Positions 4,259 to 5,465 of a stretch of 5,465 nt of DNA are shown in pieces. The notes beneath the pieces were generated by a model. The model did no database searches. It was not told the DNA's origin and saw only the letters and a program-made list of their open reading frames with translations. The stretch covers positions 39,616-45,080 of the forward strand of contig DIZT01000135.1 in NCBI GenBank assembly GCA_002427975.1, written 5' to 3'. Numbering within the stretch: position 1 is the first letter of the stretch; each line of letters starts with the position of its first letter. The position numbers and the translations under genes are program-made. Source of the stretch: Micrococcaceae bacterium UBA6021 (GTDB taxonomy: Bacteria; Actinomycetota; Actinomycetes; Actinomycetales; Micrococcaceae).

Positions 4259-5465
4259 ATGACTCAGGAAACCGCCGAACACGTCGCCGCCACCCTTCGC
4301 GACGCCCGCAGCGAGAAGGGCTGGACCCAGGGCCAGCTCGCCGCCGCGCTGGGAACAAGCCAAAGCGCCGTCGCCCGGATGGAGCAGGGCAAGCAGAACC
4401 TCAGCCTGAAAATGATCCAGCGGCTCGAGGCCATTGTGGGCCGCAGCATCGTCAAGGTGGGCCGGCCGCAGATGACCCACCTCCGGGTCGAGGGCGGCCG
4501 CACGCTGTCCGGCTCGGTGGACGTCAACACCAGCAAGAACGCCGGGGTGGCGCTGCTGTGCGCCAGCCTCATCAACCGGGGCACCACCACGTTGCGCCGG
4601 CTGGCCCGTATCGAGGAGGTCAACCGCATTCTCGAGGTGCTCACCAGCATCGGCGTAGAATGCACGTGGCTCAACGCCAACGACCTGCAGCTCCGCCGCC
4701 CCGCCGTCCTGGACCTGGACTCCATGGATGTGGAAGCCGCCCGGCGCACCCGCAGCGTGATCATGCTGCTTGGGCCGCTCCTGGACGAGTCCGCCGAGTA
4801 CCGCCTCCCGTACGTCGGCGGCTGCGACCTGGGCACCCGTACTGTTGAGCCGCACATGCAGGCCCTGCGCCAGTTCGGGCTTTCCGTGGAAGCAACGGCG
4901 GGCTTCTACACCGTGCAGGCTCCGCCGCCCGACACCGAAAATCGCTCGTTTGTGCTGTCGGAGCGCGGGGACACGGTGACCGAGAACGCCATCATGGCAG
5001 CGGCCCACCGCCGCGGCACCACCGTCATCCGCAACGCCAGCCCCAACTACATGGTCCAGGACCTCTGTTTCTACCTCGAGATGCTGGGTGTGAAGATCGA
5101 CGGCGTGGGCACCACCACGCTGAAGATCACCGGCCGGCCGCTCATCGACGTCGACATCGAATATTTCCCGTCCGAGGACCCCATCGAAGCGATGAGCCTC
5201 ATCACGGCCGGCATCGTCACCAACTCGGAGGTGACCATCCGCCGCGTCCCCATCGAGTTCATGGAGATCGAGCTGGCGACGCTGGAGCAGATGGGCCAGA
5301 AGCTGGAGGTTTCCGGGGAGTACGTGGCGCGCAACGGCCGCACCCGGCTGGTGGATGTGACCACCAAGCCGTCAGTGCTGCACGCTCCGGAGGACAAGAT
5401 CCACCCCATGCCGTTCCCCGGCCTGAACATCGACAACCTGCCGTTCTTCGCCATCATCGCGGCGA
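4259..5465 (+). CDS. murA: XRE-type HTH fused to MurA-family enolpyruvyl transferase, 3' end cut by window
   Basis: The visible 402 residues begin with an XRE/Cro-like helix-turn-helix (about 10-65; T-Q-G-Q-L-A-A-A-L-G-T-S-Q-S-A-V-A-R-M-E-Q-G is the core). From about 73 they continue as an EPSP-synthase-fold domain resembling UDP-GlcNAc 1-carboxyvinyltransferase, which transfers enolpyruvate from PEP to UDP-GlcNAc in the first committed step of peptidoglycan synthesis. By recalled E. coli numbering, Lys93-Asn94 match K22-N23, Arg165 matches R91, Cys189 in G-G-C-D-L-G matches the PEP/fosfomycin-binding C115, and Arg194 matches R120. Other motifs differ: S-E-D-P-I-E-A-M-S (305-313) stands where a R-I-E-T-G-T-like motif is usual, and F-P-G-L-N-I-D-N-L (386-394) replaces the usual F-P-T-D-x-Q-A-Q-F. 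The ATG at 4259 gives the complete HTH, and no Shine-Dalgarno precedes it. The frame is open to the edge; related proteins are roughly 510 residues, so about 100 residues are missing. It may be a second MurA with a changed or regulated role. Confidence 0.9.
   Translation, partial: MTQETAEHVAATLRDARSEKGWTQGQLAAALGTSQSAVARMEQGKQNLSLKMIQRLEAIVGRSIVKVGRPQMTHLRVEGGRTLSGSVDVNTSKNAGVALLCASLINRGTTTLRRLARIEEVNRILEVLTSIGVECTWLNANDLQLRRPAVLDLDSMDVEAARRTRSVIMLLGPLLDESAEYRLPYVGGCDLGTRTVEPHMQALRQFGLSVEATAGFYTVQAPPPDTENRSFVLSERGDTVTENAIMAAAHRRGTTVIRNASPNYMVQDLCFYLEMLGVKIDGVGTTTLKITGRPLIDVDIEYFPSEDPIEAMSLITAGIVTNSEVTIRRVPIEFMEIELATLEQMGQKLEVSGEYVARNGRTRLVDVTTKPSVLHAPEDKIHPMPFPGLNIDNLPFFAIIAA

Overview
The window looks like chromosomal DNA from a high-GC actinobacterium, most likely the Micrococcaceae (Arthrobacter or Pseudarthrobacter type). 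The grounds are strong G/C bias at third codon positions, a DUF4235 membrane protein, an HTH-MurA fusion and apparently leaderless starts. The genus is an inference from gene content and was not tested by a search.

Layout: (1) Positions 41-888, minus strand, hold two small genes in likely one transcript: a UPF0303/HbpS-like (heme-degrading-domain) protein, then a DUF4235 two-helix membrane protein. (2) Positions 889-1148 are a divergent regulatory region. It carries a near-consensus TPP riboswitch (THI element, 951-1072), a large hairpin (1081-1121), and a 7-bp hairpin (1125-1143) that buries the whole AGGAGG Shine-Dalgarno of the next gene. (3) Positions 1149-4158, plus strand, are a three-gene ECF-type transporter operon, ykoE-ykoD-ykoC: S component, two-domain ATPase and T component. 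The reading frames overlap by 1 and 4 nt. (4) Positions 4159-4258 are a short gap with a perfect 10-bp palindrome and a promoter placed for a leaderless transcript. (5) From 4259 to the window end runs a 3'-truncated gene for a MurA-family enolpyruvyl transferase with an XRE-type helix-turn-helix fused at its N terminus.

How the parts work together: the riboswitch should sense thiamine pyrophosphate and shut off the YkoEDC importer of thiamine or its pyrimidine precursor HMP when the cofactor is plentiful. The stem that hides the ykoE Shine-Dalgarno, and the lack of a hairpin followed by a U-run, point to control of translation rather than transcription. Tight overlaps would pass that control to ykoD and ykoC by translational coupling. 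The MurA-like gene has its own start signals and is probably unrelated to the thiamine operon.

I see no mobile element, CRISPR array, tRNA or rRNA gene, and no clearly new multi-gene system. The most interesting points are the riboswitch expression platform and the DNA-binding-domain/MurA fusion with altered active-site motifs and a leaderless start.
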